Source: Acidobacteriota bacterium (lineage in GTDB: Bacteria; Acidobacteriota; Terriglobia; UBA7540). From it: a stretch of DNA of 64,000 nt. The stretch's first letter is position 1, and each line of letters begins with the position of its first letter. A program made the translations under genes and the position numbers. The notes under the pieces are model-generated. The model had not been told where the DNA came from and made no database searches. It was given only the letters and a program-made list of their open reading frames with translations. This document shows positions 33,964 to 42,923 of the stretch, one piece after another. The DNA lies in the NCBI GenBank assembly GCA_004298155.1, contig SCRD01000018.1:62001-126000 (forward strand), read 5' to 3'.

Positions 33964-35184
33964 CTATTGAATCAGGCCAGGGAACAACCGGGCGGCGTTT
34001 TCGTGATAAATCTTGCGGACGACGCTCATAGGCAGCTTCAGCCCTTGCGATCTGATCCCCCGGTATTCAAACGTTTCATCCGTGGCAAAGTATTTCCAGC
34101 TTACTGCATACTCATATTTCCAATTCCTGATAATTTCGCTGATGCCGTTGGCCTGTCGAATTCCACCGTCCGTTCCGTAGCAGACTCGGTCCTGATACTT
34201 GATCAGAAAATTCCGAACCTTTTCGCGCGGCTGCTTCATCAGGTAAATGATCCGTGCAGCCGTATCCACGTTGAAATTTGGATAGCGGTCAAAACGCCTG
34301 GCGATTTCATCCACGTTGGTTTCCATGCTGCCCAGGTGAGCGCCCACCATGCGCAAGCGCGGATTCATCTCCAGCAGATGGTCCCGGGCTTGCAGGATTT
34401 CCGCCTTCGACGGCGCGCCCGGCTTCCCGTACATGTGCCAATAGGGATTGTGTTTGTAGTAGTTGTAGTCCGGGTTGTGCGGCCCCATCTGCTCGAACGA
34501 CATCCAGCAGCTATCGGGCTCGGCCAGGTGAGCGATCATCGTTTTGTTGTGCGCCGTGATGTCTTTATAGATGGGCTCGAAGACCGGGTCGTCCGGCATC
34601 ACGTACTTGCCTGACGGGAACCTTAAGTCCATGCCCATGTTTTTCCAGATTTTCACCGCGATTGCTCCGGCGGCGAAGTCTCCGTTCAATTGTTTAATCG
34701 CATCCTGGTCAAAGGTCTTTTTCTGGAACAGGTAAGGATTGAAAGTGGTGCAGACGCCCGCGCGTCCCTCGGAACCGCGATGCACCGCCATGGCTTTTTT
34801 GAATTGGGCCTCAGCCGACTGGCTGGGCGGCAGGTTGGCTCTGCCCACTACACAGATGTCCACAATGCGCAGGTTAAGGTCCTTCATCATCTGGTAATAC
34901 TCGGGCGAATCCACAAAGACGTGCGCATGCGTATCAATTGGCTCCACCCTGGCCAGCGCCGCCAGGTCTGCTGCTTCCTGCGGATCTACATCCTCGGGGC
35001 GTGGTGAAGCCATCAATTGTTTCCTTAAAACAGTTCCGGCCATGATGCCGGCGACAAGCAGAAAACCAACTGCGATCATTGCGGTCCGTTTCAACTCCGT
35101 CCTCCGTCGGGCACTATTGGCCAGTGCCCCGTGATGTTTGATGGGCGACTTGCCCATCTGCTTGCGTGAGTGATTGACAATCAT
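33964..35184 (-). CDS. Membrane-anchored amidohydrolase-family (amidohydrolase 2) protein
   Basis: About 406 aa. An N-terminal membrane/signal segment (AMIAVGFLLVAGIMAG) is followed by a TIM-barrel metal hydrolase: metal-binding HxH in EPIDTHAHVFV, His in MIAHLAEP, His in MVGAHLGSMETN and the late Asp in CYGTDGG, the pattern of PF04909 enzymes (decarboxylases, hydrolases). Between them lies a Tyr/His-rich loop (NPDYNYYKHNPYWHMYG). The start is uncertain (ATG at 35184 or 35157; no clear ribosome site). It probably acts in the periplasm; the substrate is unknown. Confidence 0.85.
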   Translation of the reverse strand: MIVNHSRKQMGKSPIKHHGALANSARRRTELKRTAMIAVGFLLVAGIMAGTVLRKQLMASPRPEDVDPQEAADLAALARVEPIDTHAHVFVDSPEYYQMMKDLNLRIVDICVVGRANLPPSQSAEAQFKKAMAVHRGSEGRAGVCTTFNPYLFQKKTFDQDAIKQLNGDFAAGAIAVKIWKNMGMDLRFPSGKYVMPDDPVFEPIYKDITAHNKTMIAHLAEPDSCWMSFEQMGPHNPDYNYYKHNPYWHMYGKPGAPSKAEILQARDHLLEMNPRLRMVGAHLGSMETNVDEIARRFDRYPNFNVDTAARIIYLMKQPREKVRNFLIKYQDRVCYGTDGGIRQANGISEIIRNWKYEYAVSWKYFATDETFEYRGIRSQGLKLPMSVVRKIYHENAARLFPGLIQ

Positions 35185-35784
35185 ACACCGGCGCTGGCGG
35201 TTTTTCGTGCGACTACTTGAAATCTTTCTAGCGCCTCGCACGGAAGAATTCTGTGACTTTTTTGAACAATCTTGCGGCGCTGTTAATGATTATTTTCCAG
35301 GAGCGCTGTTGTTATAGTTACTATATAATCAGTATCTTAGAGAATTATAGGGTCTTTACCTGATTGACCATCGAGCGAAACTTGGATGATTCTAATGCAG
35401 ATGTCCAATCGGTTAACTGCCTCTATCTTCTTGAAGAAGACAGCATGACCGGTTTGGCATGCTTTTGAACGTCGCCTCCGTTTTCCCTCCGGGGCAGGAC
35501 GGTAAGTTCGGTCAGCGGCGTGCGGCTATCGGGGTTTTGCAGGGTCCTAGTTACTCGCCAATCATTTGGGCGGCGGAAAGGCAAACCCGATTGCTCTTAA
35601 AAGTTAGAGCGGCCCAGGACGAACCTTTCCCACTAAGCGCCAGAGTGGACTGGCAGTTCTGGTCAGGCTGATGCATGAAGGCCAAATTCCCGAAAAGGAG
35701 GAGCCGCTCGGTCTCCATGGCGCGATGTCTCCAAACCCGCAGTAACAGGCAAGCGGACCCACCGCACATGGCCAGTGGCAAAAC
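35185..35784. other. 600-base divergent intergenic region, AT-rich core
   Basis: Between the amidohydrolase (minus) and the coiled-coil gene (plus). An AT-rich island at about 35285-35360 holds a perfect TATAAT (35324-35329) without a matching -35 box. A short plus frame at 35459-35671 shows no protein-like pattern. The region is long for a simple promoter and could hold a small RNA, but I see no convincing structure. Confidence 0.4.
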
Positions 35785-37500
35785 ATGGATATGAAGGGAT
35801 CATTGTCCTTAGTTGACGAACTGCGTGCCATCCGCGGTGGCCCGAAAGCTCCGGACGTACGTCCGGGTCTGCTTCAGGAAAACGAGCGGCCCTGGAAATC
35901 TGATATCGAGCGCGTCGAACAAACGCTTCAGGCTGCGTTGCAGGCCATTTCGCAGCTTTCCGGTGTGGTGCTGCCTGAAGGGGTGGTGCAGGACGGAAGC
36001 GGCTCCGTGTCGCGCCTCGATTGCTCGAACCTGAAGGACAGAATCCGCAACGACATCGAAGCCTTTTCCGTAACGACGGTTTCCCAGATATCGAAACAGG
36101 CTGAGTTGCAGGCCCGCGCAGCTCTCGAGGTTATCCAGAGTGAAATGGAGGGCCGGATAGAAAAGGTCGTCGACGGGTACCGGGACAAACTGCGCGAACA
36201 GATCGAGCCTCAACAGTTTGAGATCAATGTTGCGAAGCAGAGCCAGGAGCGTGTCTCTGAGCTGGTTCGGGCCCAGACCGACGAATTTGCCCGGTGGGTG
36301 TGGCTGACCTGCAAAGGGACCGGTACTCCCATCCCATTGCAAATCGAGAAGCTGCTGGAACCTTACGTCCAGGAAGCAACGTCCCTGATGACGGGCAGCA
36401 TCCAGCAAAAGATTCATGACTTGCTGATTGAACAGGAGAAGCTGGTTGAGGAGCGGTTCAAGGGAACTGCGGACACCCTCCAAAACCACATTGTCACCAT
36501 CGAGCAAGCTGCACAGCAGGCGTGTGAGCGAAACGCCGATGCTGTGACCAAGGTGTCTACAGAGCGGCTGAACGCAGCAGCAGACGAGGTGGCAAAGAGC
36601 TTTGAGAGCCGTATTCGAGACCACGTCGAAGGCGCGTTCAGGGACGTCCAGCCACGACTGGATGAATCGACTGCGGCGCTTCTCGAGAAACTGCACGAAG
36701 AGCAGGACAAGATGGCGCAGGACTTCATCCGCCGGATGGAGGTTCTGACGTCAGAGATGGAGGCGACAAAAGGTCCGGAGTTTTCCGCTCGAGTTGAACA
36801 GTCCGTGGCCAATGCCATGAATTCCTCTCTTGAACAGTTGCACGAGACGACAGAGGGCGCCCTTCAGCGGATTCAGGAGTCAGGCCAGTCGGTGCAGGCG
36901 TCCGTCGAGCAGGGTGTGGCGCGCGTGGCGGAGATGATTGGCGGGGAGGGGCAGGACCTCAGCAGCTTTAGAGTGAAATTCCTCTCCGACTCGAAATCTC
37001 AGATTTCCTCTATGGTCCAGGAAGCGGTGGGAGCGATGGAACCGCACGTCATTCAACTGACCGAGGAAAAACTTGAGGCTGCCGGCGTGGGTATTGGCAA
37101 AGCGCGGGATGAAGCTGTCAAACAGTTTGAATCGCGCTTGATGGAGGTTTCTGAGGGCCAGTACCGTGACCTGCTGGAACGCATCCAGAAGGATGCGGGC
37201 GAAGCCAGCGCCCACGCGACCGCAGAAGTCCGCAACACATCTGAGACCCTGGTGCAGGAGATTTCAGAAAAGGCGGATAGCGCGGCTGCTGTTTTGAAGA
37301 AGCAGCAGGAAGAGTCAGAGTTCGGCATCGAATCCTCAGTAAACGATTCTCTTGAGTCCTTCCGCCGGCAGCTTGCTGAGATCACCAGGGCAGGACTGGA
37401 AGGGCAACGCAAGACGATTGCAGATAGCCTGGACGATCTCCAGAAGCGTTTAACGCTGGCTGCAGAGGCGCTGGTCGCCGACGATCCAATCCCGGCATAA
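35785..37500 (+). CDS. Large coiled-coil protein, unknown function
   Basis: 571-aa soluble protein, almost entirely helical and heptad-rich, with high Glu/Gln/Ala/Ser content and no signal peptide or membrane segment. The N-terminal ~60 residues (SLVDELRAIRGG...RPWKSDIERVEQTLQAALQ) are the most distinctive. The middle has one short non-coil patch (RWVWLTCKGTGTPIPLQIEKLLEPY). The overall look recalls chemoreceptor signalling helices or apolipoprotein-like repeats, but no signalling hairpin tip is recognisable. ATG at 35785 or 35791; no clear ribosome site. It could be a cytoskeletal or scaffold protein. Confidence 0.75.
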   Translation: MDMKGSLSLVDELRAIRGGPKAPDVRPGLLQENERPWKSDIERVEQTLQAALQAISQLSGVVLPEGVVQDGSGSVSRLDCSNLKDRIRNDIEAFSVTTVSQISKQAELQARAALEVIQSEMEGRIEKVVDGYRDKLREQIEPQQFEINVAKQSQERVSELVRAQTDEFARWVWLTCKGTGTPIPLQIEKLLEPYVQEATSLMTGSIQQKIHDLLIEQEKLVEERFKGTADTLQNHIVTIEQAAQQACERNADAVTKVSTERLNAAADEVAKSFESRIRDHVEGAFRDVQPRLDESTAALLEKLHEEQDKMAQDFIRRMEVLTSEMEATKGPEFSARVEQSVANAMNSSLEQLHETTEGALQRIQESGQSVQASVEQGVARVAEMIGGEGQDLSSFRVKFLSDSKSQISSMVQEAVGAMEPHVIQLTEEKLEAAGVGIGKARDEAVKQFESRLMEVSEGQYRDLLERIQKDAGEASAHATAEVRNTSETLVQEISEKADSAAAVLKKQQEESEFGIESSVNDSLESFRRQLAEITRAGLEGQRKTIADSLDDLQKRLTLAAEALVADDPIPA

Positions 37501-37551
37501 CAATTCTCCCTGAAGGGGCGAGCCTTGTGCCCCTTCATTTTAATCCGACAT

Positions 37552-39276
37552 TTACACCTTCCCCGGGCCGTATAGAACTTGTCCCGGTTTGGCGCCGGTG
37601 TGCTGGCCGTTATCGATCACCACGACGCCGTTGACAATCACGTACGGGATACCTTCGGGATATTGTGACGGGTCTTCGAACGTAGCTTTGTCGATGACGC
37701 TTTTGGAATTAAAGATGGTGATGTCTGCTGCCATCCCGGGTGCCAGCAGCCCTCGGTCTTTAAGGCCCGCGATGTGCGCGGGCAGGGAAGTCATTTTGCG
37801 GATGGCGTCTGCCAGTGTCAGCACGTGCTTCTCACGCACATAGACTCCCAGCAATCGCGGAAACGTTCCGTAGCAGCGCGGGTGGGGCTTGCCCACAAAC
37901 GCCATTGACGGATTCATCGCCACGCCGTCGGACCCGATTCCTACCCAGGGCTGTTGCATGATGAGGTCCACGTCAGGCTCGCTCATGTTGAAGTAGATGC
38001 CGTACGCTGTGCCGCCTTCATTCACCAGCAAATTGCAGAGAGCGTTCACAGGGTCTGTGCCCATCATTTTTGCCACTTCGTCCATGCGTTTGCCTTCGTA
38101 CTGCTTGTCTTCCGGTTTCATCACGGCAGACACCATCACTCCATGCCACCCGCCCGTGCTTTCCACCTCGTTGTTGGTCCATCCCGGTAGTCCGTGGGCG
38201 ATGTCTCTGCGGATTTCCTCGCGGACCTTGGGGTCCCTGAGCAGTTTGACTCGATGCTCGAGTGAACCTTCCAGAAATCTGGGCGGCAGGCACTGCTCCA
38301 AATGCGTCCAGCCTGCAATATATGGGTACTGGTCAGCGGTAACTTCCACACCGCGTTCGCGGGCCGCATTGATGAGTTTGATTTCATCGATCGCGTGGCC
38401 CCAATTTGGCTTGCCTGTAATTTTGAAGTGGAGGATGTGCACCGGCAGGCGGGCCTTCTCGCCGATCTTGATTGCCTCGGCCAGGGCCTGAGGTTCATTT
38501 GCGCCCTCACTCCGGACGTGGCTGGTGTAGATCCCTCCGTAGCGCGCCGCCACGCTGGCCAGCCGGATGAGATCATCGGTTGACTCAAACATGTTGGGAG
38601 CATAAATAAGCCCGGAGGAAAGCCCGATAGCGCCCTGCTGCATGGCCTGGGCCACCAGCCCTTCCATCCTCGTCATCCCGGCCGGCGTCGGCCTGCGGTT
38701 TACGTTGCCGATTACGTCCATCCACACCTGGCCCGCCCCCACGTAGGAAGCAACGTTCAGCGAGGTGCCGCTCTTTTGAAGCGTGTCAAAATACTGCGCA
38801 AGCGTCTCCCAGTTTCGCTTGAACCCGGCGGGCCGTGGACTTTTGCTGACGTCCGGCTGATTGGGACTTGCAAATGGCCCGGCGGAAGCGTCCTCGCCGA
38901 TGATTTCCGTAGTCACACCCTGCCGGACCTTGCTTTGCCCGCCGCCATCCACCAGCAGCGTGTATTCGCTGTGCGTGTGGAGGTCGATAAAACCCGGAGC
39001 CACTGCAAGCCCCGCCGCGTCAATCACGCGCTTCGCGGTCGCATTCACCAGCCGCCCTACGGCAGCGATCCTGCCATCTTTTACGGCCACCTCGCCCCCG
39101 TACCAGGGGCTCCCGGTGCCGTCAATGATGTGCCCGCCGGTGATGAGCAGGTCGTACTGCGGCTGGGTCTTTTGGGTGGCGGCGGGCTCGTGGTTGCAGG
39201 AAAGCATCAACGCACAGGCGCCGACAATCGCCGCCAATACTGCACACGTTTTACGGGGGAGCCTGGAACCGCGCAT
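37552..39276 (-). CDS. N-acyl-D-amino-acid deacylase (D-aminoacylase) lipoprotein
   Basis: 574 aa from the ATG at 39276, with GGAGG 9 bases before it; a longer frame adds 24 residues before an evident signal segment (CAVLAAIVGACALMLSC, lipoprotein-like). The amidohydrolase fold is clear: YDLLITGGHIIDGTGSPWYGGEVAVKDGRI, metal site GFIDLHTHSEYTLL, SHVRSEG, LHFKITGKPNWG, late Asp in GIGSDGVAM, and the C-terminal GLLAPGMAADITIFN. These match D-aminoacylases that free D-amino acids from N-acyl forms, for example in peptidoglycan or D-peptide recycling. It is probably active outside the cytoplasm. Confidence 0.92.
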   Translation of the reverse strand: MRGSRLPRKTCAVLAAIVGACALMLSCNHEPAATQKTQPQYDLLITGGHIIDGTGSPWYGGEVAVKDGRIAAVGRLVNATAKRVIDAAGLAVAPGFIDLHTHSEYTLLVDGGGQSKVRQGVTTEIIGEDASAGPFASPNQPDVSKSPRPAGFKRNWETLAQYFDTLQKSGTSLNVASYVGAGQVWMDVIGNVNRRPTPAGMTRMEGLVAQAMQQGAIGLSSGLIYAPNMFESTDDLIRLASVAARYGGIYTSHVRSEGANEPQALAEAIKIGEKARLPVHILHFKITGKPNWGHAIDEIKLINAARERGVEVTADQYPYIAGWTHLEQCLPPRFLEGSLEHRVKLLRDPKVREEIRRDIAHGLPGWTNNEVESTGGWHGVMVSAVMKPEDKQYEGKRMDEVAKMMGTDPVNALCNLLVNEGGTAYGIYFNMSEPDVDLIMQQPWVGIGSDGVAMNPSMAFVGKPHPRCYGTFPRLLGVYVREKHVLTLADAIRKMTSLPAHIAGLKDRGLLAPGMAADITIFNSKSVIDKATFEDPSQYPEGIPYVIVNGVVVIDNGQHTGAKPGQVLYGPGKV

Positions 39277-39642
39277 GAAAATATGCCTCCGGACGGCTTT
39301 GGATGATTTTCGGACTGACGGCCCTCGACCGGCGCCGCGGCATCGCATTATAGCTCAGAGATTAGTGCCGGATATGGCAATTTGGTTTGCAGCATTCGGC
39401 GCAATGGGCGCCCCTTCAAACGCGCGCAAGGGCCTTCATTGCGCAGCGCGCAGACCTGGCGCGATATACTATGAGAGTACGCGATAGCAAGCCATTACAA
39501 CTTTGGGTGATGACTCCGTTTGATTTTTGTTTTGTAGCACGGCCATCCTGGCCGTGTCTTTTGACCGCAGCGGGGACGATGACGCCCGTGCCACAAGTCA
39601 AACTGAGTCGCCATCCAACTTTTTGGAAGGTGGCCCACCGCC
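39277..39642. other. 366-base intergenic region with a GTAG-headed hairpin repeat
   Basis: Between the divergent D-aminoacylase (minus) and zinc-ribbon (plus) genes. It contains one REP-like hairpin (39533-39555, listed separately) followed by a related half-site near 39581-39595 reading GACGCCCGTGCCAC. The ribosome site GGAAGG of the next gene is at its end. Confidence 0.55.
39533..39555 (+). repeat. REP-like hairpin with GTAG head
   Basis: GTAG is followed by CACGGCCA-TCC-TGGCCGTG, a perfect 8-bp stem with a 3-base loop, then a T-rich end. The tetranucleotide head and hairpin layout match REP elements. Its stem differs from the REPs around the transposase at 47.8-48.5 kb, so it belongs to another repeat family. 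Confidence 0.6.
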
Positions 39643-40071
39643 ATGCCCTATTGTCCTAATTGCCTGACGGAGTATGTGGAAAGCACACGCGAGTGCGAAG
39701 ACTGCGGGATCCCTCTGCTGCCCGGTTCTCCTCCAGAGGTTGACAGCGAATCGGACTTGGACAAGGCCTCGGGTAGAGAATTTGGAGAATGGTTTCGGGC
39801 GCTCGTGGGTGCCGGACCGGCGGATAAGGACGAGCAAGTCAGGATCGTGAGAGTAAGGACGTTCTCTGGCGGCACGGCTTCACTCGATGCAAGTCTTGCC
39901 CGCAACCTTTTGCGGGCGCGCGGAATTCGTTCCATCCTTGGCGGCGAAAATTCGGCGGAGGTGCTGCCTGTCCTTGAAGTGTCGTTGATGGTCCGTGAAG
40001 AAGACGCTGACCGCGCCGCGGAGATTCTACGCAATTATTTTGACAAGAGTGGCCCTATTCTGGCGGAGTAG
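39643..40071 (+). CDS. Zinc-ribbon protein with DUF2007-like domain
   Basis: 142-aa cytosolic protein. The first 25 residues form a zinc ribbon (YCPNCLTEYVESTRECEDCG, two CxxC pairs). After an acidic linker the C-terminal half matches the DUF2007 (putative signal-transducing) fold: VRIVRVRTFSGG, ASLARNLLRARGIRSILGG, LEVSLMVREEDADRAAEIL. The combination is common in diverse bacteria. It ends one base before the convergent TPR gene. The exact role is unknown. Confidence 0.86.
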   Translation: MPYCPNCLTEYVESTRECEDCGIPLLPGSPPEVDSESDLDKASGREFGEWFRALVGAGPADKDEQVRIVRVRTFSGGTASLDASLARNLLRARGIRSILGGENSAEVLPVLEVSLMVREEDADRAAEILRNYFDKSGPILAE

Positions 40072-40072
40072 T

Positions 40073-40528
40073 TTACCTTTTCGCAGCCGTCGGACCCTTT
40101 TGCGCGGTGCGATTGCTCCTGGGCGCCTGGTTCAGTTCACGCTCAAGCTGGCGAATGGCCTTCTGCGCGTCCGTGGCCTCATCGGCCTGCTGCTTTGACG
40201 GAAGCGTCTCAAGGTATTTCTGGTAAGCGGCGAGAGCTTCGCGCTTTCTGCCCATTTTTTCATAGGCTTTCCCCATCCCAAGATAGGCCGCGGCGTAGTA
40301 GGGATCGTCCCTGGCAGCTTCCTCGTAACGGCTGAGCGCCCCGGGATATTTCTTCCTGCGGAAATAGAAATCGCCAATCTCAACCGATTGACTGGCCGAG
40401 GGCGGAACGTAATGGTATGTGGCTTCCAGTTCGCTCGTATCCGGCGTTTTGTGCTGGCCCGGCAATGCGATCGGCAGTCCGGTGAGCCCAATCAGGCAAA
40501 GCAGCAACACAGCGAAACCATGACGCAT
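40073..40528 (-). CDS. Exported TPR-repeat protein
   Basis: 151-aa protein with a signal sequence (FAVLLLCLIGLTGLPIALPG) and two tetratricopeptide repeats (SVEIGDFYFRRKKYPGALSRYEEAARDDP and AAYLGMGKAYEKMGRKREALAAYQKYLETLP), then a charged tail. It is probably a periplasmic scaffold. It lies 41 bases after the stop of the candidate immunity gene, all on the minus strand, so it may share its transcript, although a role in the toxin locus is not implied by its sequence. Confidence 0.82.
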   Translation of the reverse strand: MRHGFAVLLLCLIGLTGLPIALPGQHKTPDTSELEATYHYVPPSASQSVEIGDFYFRRKKYPGALSRYEEAARDDPYYAAAYLGMGKAYEKMGRKREALAAYQKYLETLPSKQQADEATDAQKAIRQLERELNQAPRSNRTAQKGPTAAKR

Positions 40529-40569
40529 ACCTAAATTGTCTACCGCCGCCTGCAGCGAGTCAACCTTCG

Positions 40570-40938
40570 CTATTTCCTTTCGGGATTGAGCCGTTTGGAG
40601 ATTACAAAGACTTCCACCCCAGACATCGAGCACTCCTCATTCGAAGCATCATGAATAGCAATGGCATTGATTCGACCGCCAGTGTCCTTTGTAAACGTGA
40701 CCAGGTAGACCTGACGCCAGAGGTCTTTGCCGATCCTCTCCGACGCTAAACGCACTGTCTTGGTCTTCGAGAAATCAATGCTCTTGTTGTCTGCTAAACC
40801 AGCGTTTTTCAGTTGGACAAAGGCCATGTTAGTTGGCCAGCCACTGCTGCAATCCGGCCCGTTTGCCTTCGCAGCTTGCGAAAATGCGTTTTCGGGGATG
40901 CTCACAGTGAGGAGGGTAAGAAGCAAAACGGTTTTCAT
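40570..40938 (-). CDS. Exported protein, candidate immunity protein to the RHS toxin
   Basis: 122-aa protein with strong ribosome site AGGAGG 7-8 bases before the ATG and a signal peptide (MKTVLLLTLLTVSIPENAFSQ). The mature part has two cysteines (PDCSSGWPTN, EECSMSGVEV), likely joined by a disulfide, and a mixed alpha/beta pattern (TKTVRLASERIGKDLWRQVYLVTF). It starts 47 bases after the stop of an RHS protein with a peptidoglycan-targeting C-terminus. An exported antidote fits a toxin that acts in the periplasm, as with Tlde1/Tldi1 pairs. The immunity role is inference from position, export and size. Confidence 0.7.
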   Translation of the reverse strand: MKTVLLLTLLTVSIPENAFSQAAKANGPDCSSGWPTNMAFVQLKNAGLADNKSIDFSKTKTVRLASERIGKDLWRQVYLVTFTKDTGGRINAIAIHDASNEECSMSGVEVFVISKRLNPERK

Positions 40939-40985
40939 TTAGAGCCTCCTTGGCAGGGGATGCGCCATGATGCGCCGTCGTTTCA

Positions 40986-42923
40986 CTATGGCACTACAAT
41001 CAGGTTGCTGATTCCACTCCCGGTTACTGTCTCTCGCGAAGGCCTCGAAAGCACAATACAACCTTCAGAGGAACTGAACCGTGAATTACTTCCATTGTCG
41101 CCGTGAATCCAAAAACTGTCCCGCCCCTCCATATTGGTGCCCGGCACCGGATCCAGAGGCATGGATACCGGTCCGATTTCGTTCGTGGGTAGGCCAATAA
41201 CGTACCTCCCACGCGGGAGTGGTCCCGCATTCGCCCTATCGATTCTTTCACCTATGGATTGACTATCAGGATTGTTGAGACCCATACCATGTCCGGCATA
41301 ACCCGCGCCGGCGTGGACGATCGTAACTGCACCAACCTTCAGGTCCATACAGCCTCTCTTCTGGCTGTATTGCCAATTGGGTGGACCCGGGGCTGGCAGT
41401 CCTAGCGCACCGCCGATAAAGCCGGGTCCGACCCTCCAAATACCTAGAATATCCGCCGCGTGTGTGTCGAGGTATGTACCGCAGCCCTCACTGTTACAGA
41501 CGGTTTTGAAAAGCAGGTCGAAAGGATCATAGCCCAATATGGTCCAGTAGTCGTATCCCCCAACCGACGACCAGTGGTTGCAAACGGGGTCCATTAGGCA
41601 GTGGAGCTTAAATTCCGCCTTGAGCTCTCCCGCCGGCGGGGCAAGCCCCAGCGGGTCGGTGAAAGTCGTGGGATTATTCAGCACGTAGGCATACCGGTTG
41701 AGCGATTGCGGGTTGCTCACATCGCCACCCAGCAGATCAGGCGTCATCCACCGTCCGAGCGCGGAGCTGACTTCGCGCGTGGCCGAAGGAACCAACGGAT
41801 CATTAACCTGCCAATCGAGCCCCATCACCACCTCAGACTGCCGGATGCCCGTCTCCTGAAACACTCCGCCCCAGGGATAATGCGTCACGTCCCACTGCAC
41901 CCCTCCGGCAGGGTCCGTTTCCATGGTGGTGGAACCGACAGCGTCCGAGTGGTCGATGAAGGCGCTCGCCCCGCCCATGTTCAGCCGCTGCCCCGCCACC
42001 TGTGACCAGTAAACGTCCCAGCCCGTCCAGTGGGCGCTGGGATGCTGGTCGAATGTCCCCGTCCGCTGGCCGAAAATGTCTATCGGATAGGTCAGCGTCA
42101 TGGGGTCGATGCCCTGGTAATCCTGCACCCGCTGCCCCAGCGCATTATACATCGGGTACTGCCACTGACCCGAGGAGTAGGAATGCTTCACCCGCCCTTC
42201 AGCATCGTACTCGTAGGTGGACCATATATCGTTCAACTGATTTCCGGCAGGATCGTAACTGACGCCGGTACTTCCGATGCTCGTCATTCGGTTCGTGCCT
42301 GAATTATAACTCACAGCGGGGCACAATCCACCCCCTGAACCCGGAGCACACGTTCCATTGCCGTACTGGTCGTAGCTGTATATCAGATCGTAGGCTGGAC
42401 TCCCCGAAGCTACAGCGTGCGTGAGCCGGTTCACGGCATCGTAACAGTAAGTGAATGCGTGGCTGTAACCCGCATTCACGTTGTCCGTGTAGGTGCTGCC
42501 CATAATGTTGCCGTTGTCGCCCGTTGCCGCCGCGCAGGGCGGGCTGCTCCCCGTGTAGCTGTAAGTCAGGGAATAATCCGCTGACAAATTGCTCGAATTA
42601 CCCAGTTCCATCAGCACCGGCTGGAACCGGTTATTATACTGCCGCGTCTCCTGCGACTGCGCGCAGCCCCCGCCTCCGCACATCGTGCTGATCGCTCCCC
42701 AGGGTGTATAGGTGATACTCGATACGGCCATATTCGCCCCGTAGGTCAGGCTCGTTGGTCGCTGGTTCACATCGATCCCCTGGGTCACCGTGAATCCCTC
42801 CGGGTTTGTGTAGCTCGTCACATCTCCCGCCAGATCGTAACTGTAGGCCATATTCCAGATGCTGGCGCTGCCGCAATTGTAAGGCGCGCACTGCCAGAGA
42901 TTTGCCACCCGCCCCATCTGATC
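40986..42923 (-). CDS. RHS-repeat C-terminal fragment with Tlde1/DUF2778-like L,D-transpeptidase toxin tip
   Basis: About 645 codons of RHS protein read from the inner edge of an inserted element; the frame is open on into that element (to 43067) but the RHS-like residues start near GRVANLWQ. YD-type repeats (YSYDLAGDVTSYTNPEGF, TYCYDAVNRLTHAV, YEYDAEGRVKHSYSSGQW) lead to the RHS core end (RYAYVLNNPTTFTDPLGL) at about 41650. The last ~215 residues are the variable tip: AGPLPRGRYVIG, then FWIHGDNGSN...SSEGCIVLSR, with His (codon at 41103) and Cys (41058) 15 residues apart, as in DUF2778/Tlde1-type enzymes that act on peptidoglycan tetrapeptides. The N-terminal half of a normal RHS protein is absent, so this may be a displaced tip needing recombination to be expressed. 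Confidence 0.78.
   Translation of the reverse strand, partial: DQMGRVANLWQCAPYNCGSASIWNMAYSYDLAGDVTSYTNPEGFTVTQGIDVNQRPTSLTYGANMAVSSITYTPWGAISTMCGGGGCAQSQETRQYNNRFQPVLMELGNSSNLSADYSLTYSYTGSSPPCAAATGDNGNIMGSTYTDNVNAGYSHAFTYCYDAVNRLTHAVASGSPAYDLIYSYDQYGNGTCAPGSGGGLCPAVSYNSGTNRMTSIGSTGVSYDPAGNQLNDIWSTYEYDAEGRVKHSYSSGQWQYPMYNALGQRVQDYQGIDPMTLTYPIDIFGQRTGTFDQHPSAHWTGWDVYWSQVAGQRLNMGGASAFIDHSDAVGSTTMETDPAGGVQWDVTHYPWGGVFQETGIRQSEVVMGLDWQVNDPLVPSATREVSSALGRWMTPDLLGGDVSNPQSLNRYAYVLNNPTTFTDPLGLAPPAGELKAEFKLHCLMDPVCNHWSSVGGYDYWTILGYDPFDLLFKTVCNSEGCGTYLDTHAADILGIWRVGPGFIGGALGLPAPGPPNWQYSQKRGCMDLKVGAVTIVHAGAGYAGHGMGLNNPDSQSIGERIDRANAGPLPRGRYVIGLPTNEIGPVSMPLDPVPGTNMEGRDSFWIHGDNGSNSRFSSSEGCIVLSRPSRETVTGSGISNLIVVP

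Noticed and set aside
35459-35671. Possible 70-aa gene in the 600-base intergenic region
   Set aside because: No ribosome site and no recognisable protein features.
35809-36696. Minus-strand 295-codon frame
   Set aside because: Antisense to the coiled-coil gene, a known effect of its regular codon pattern.
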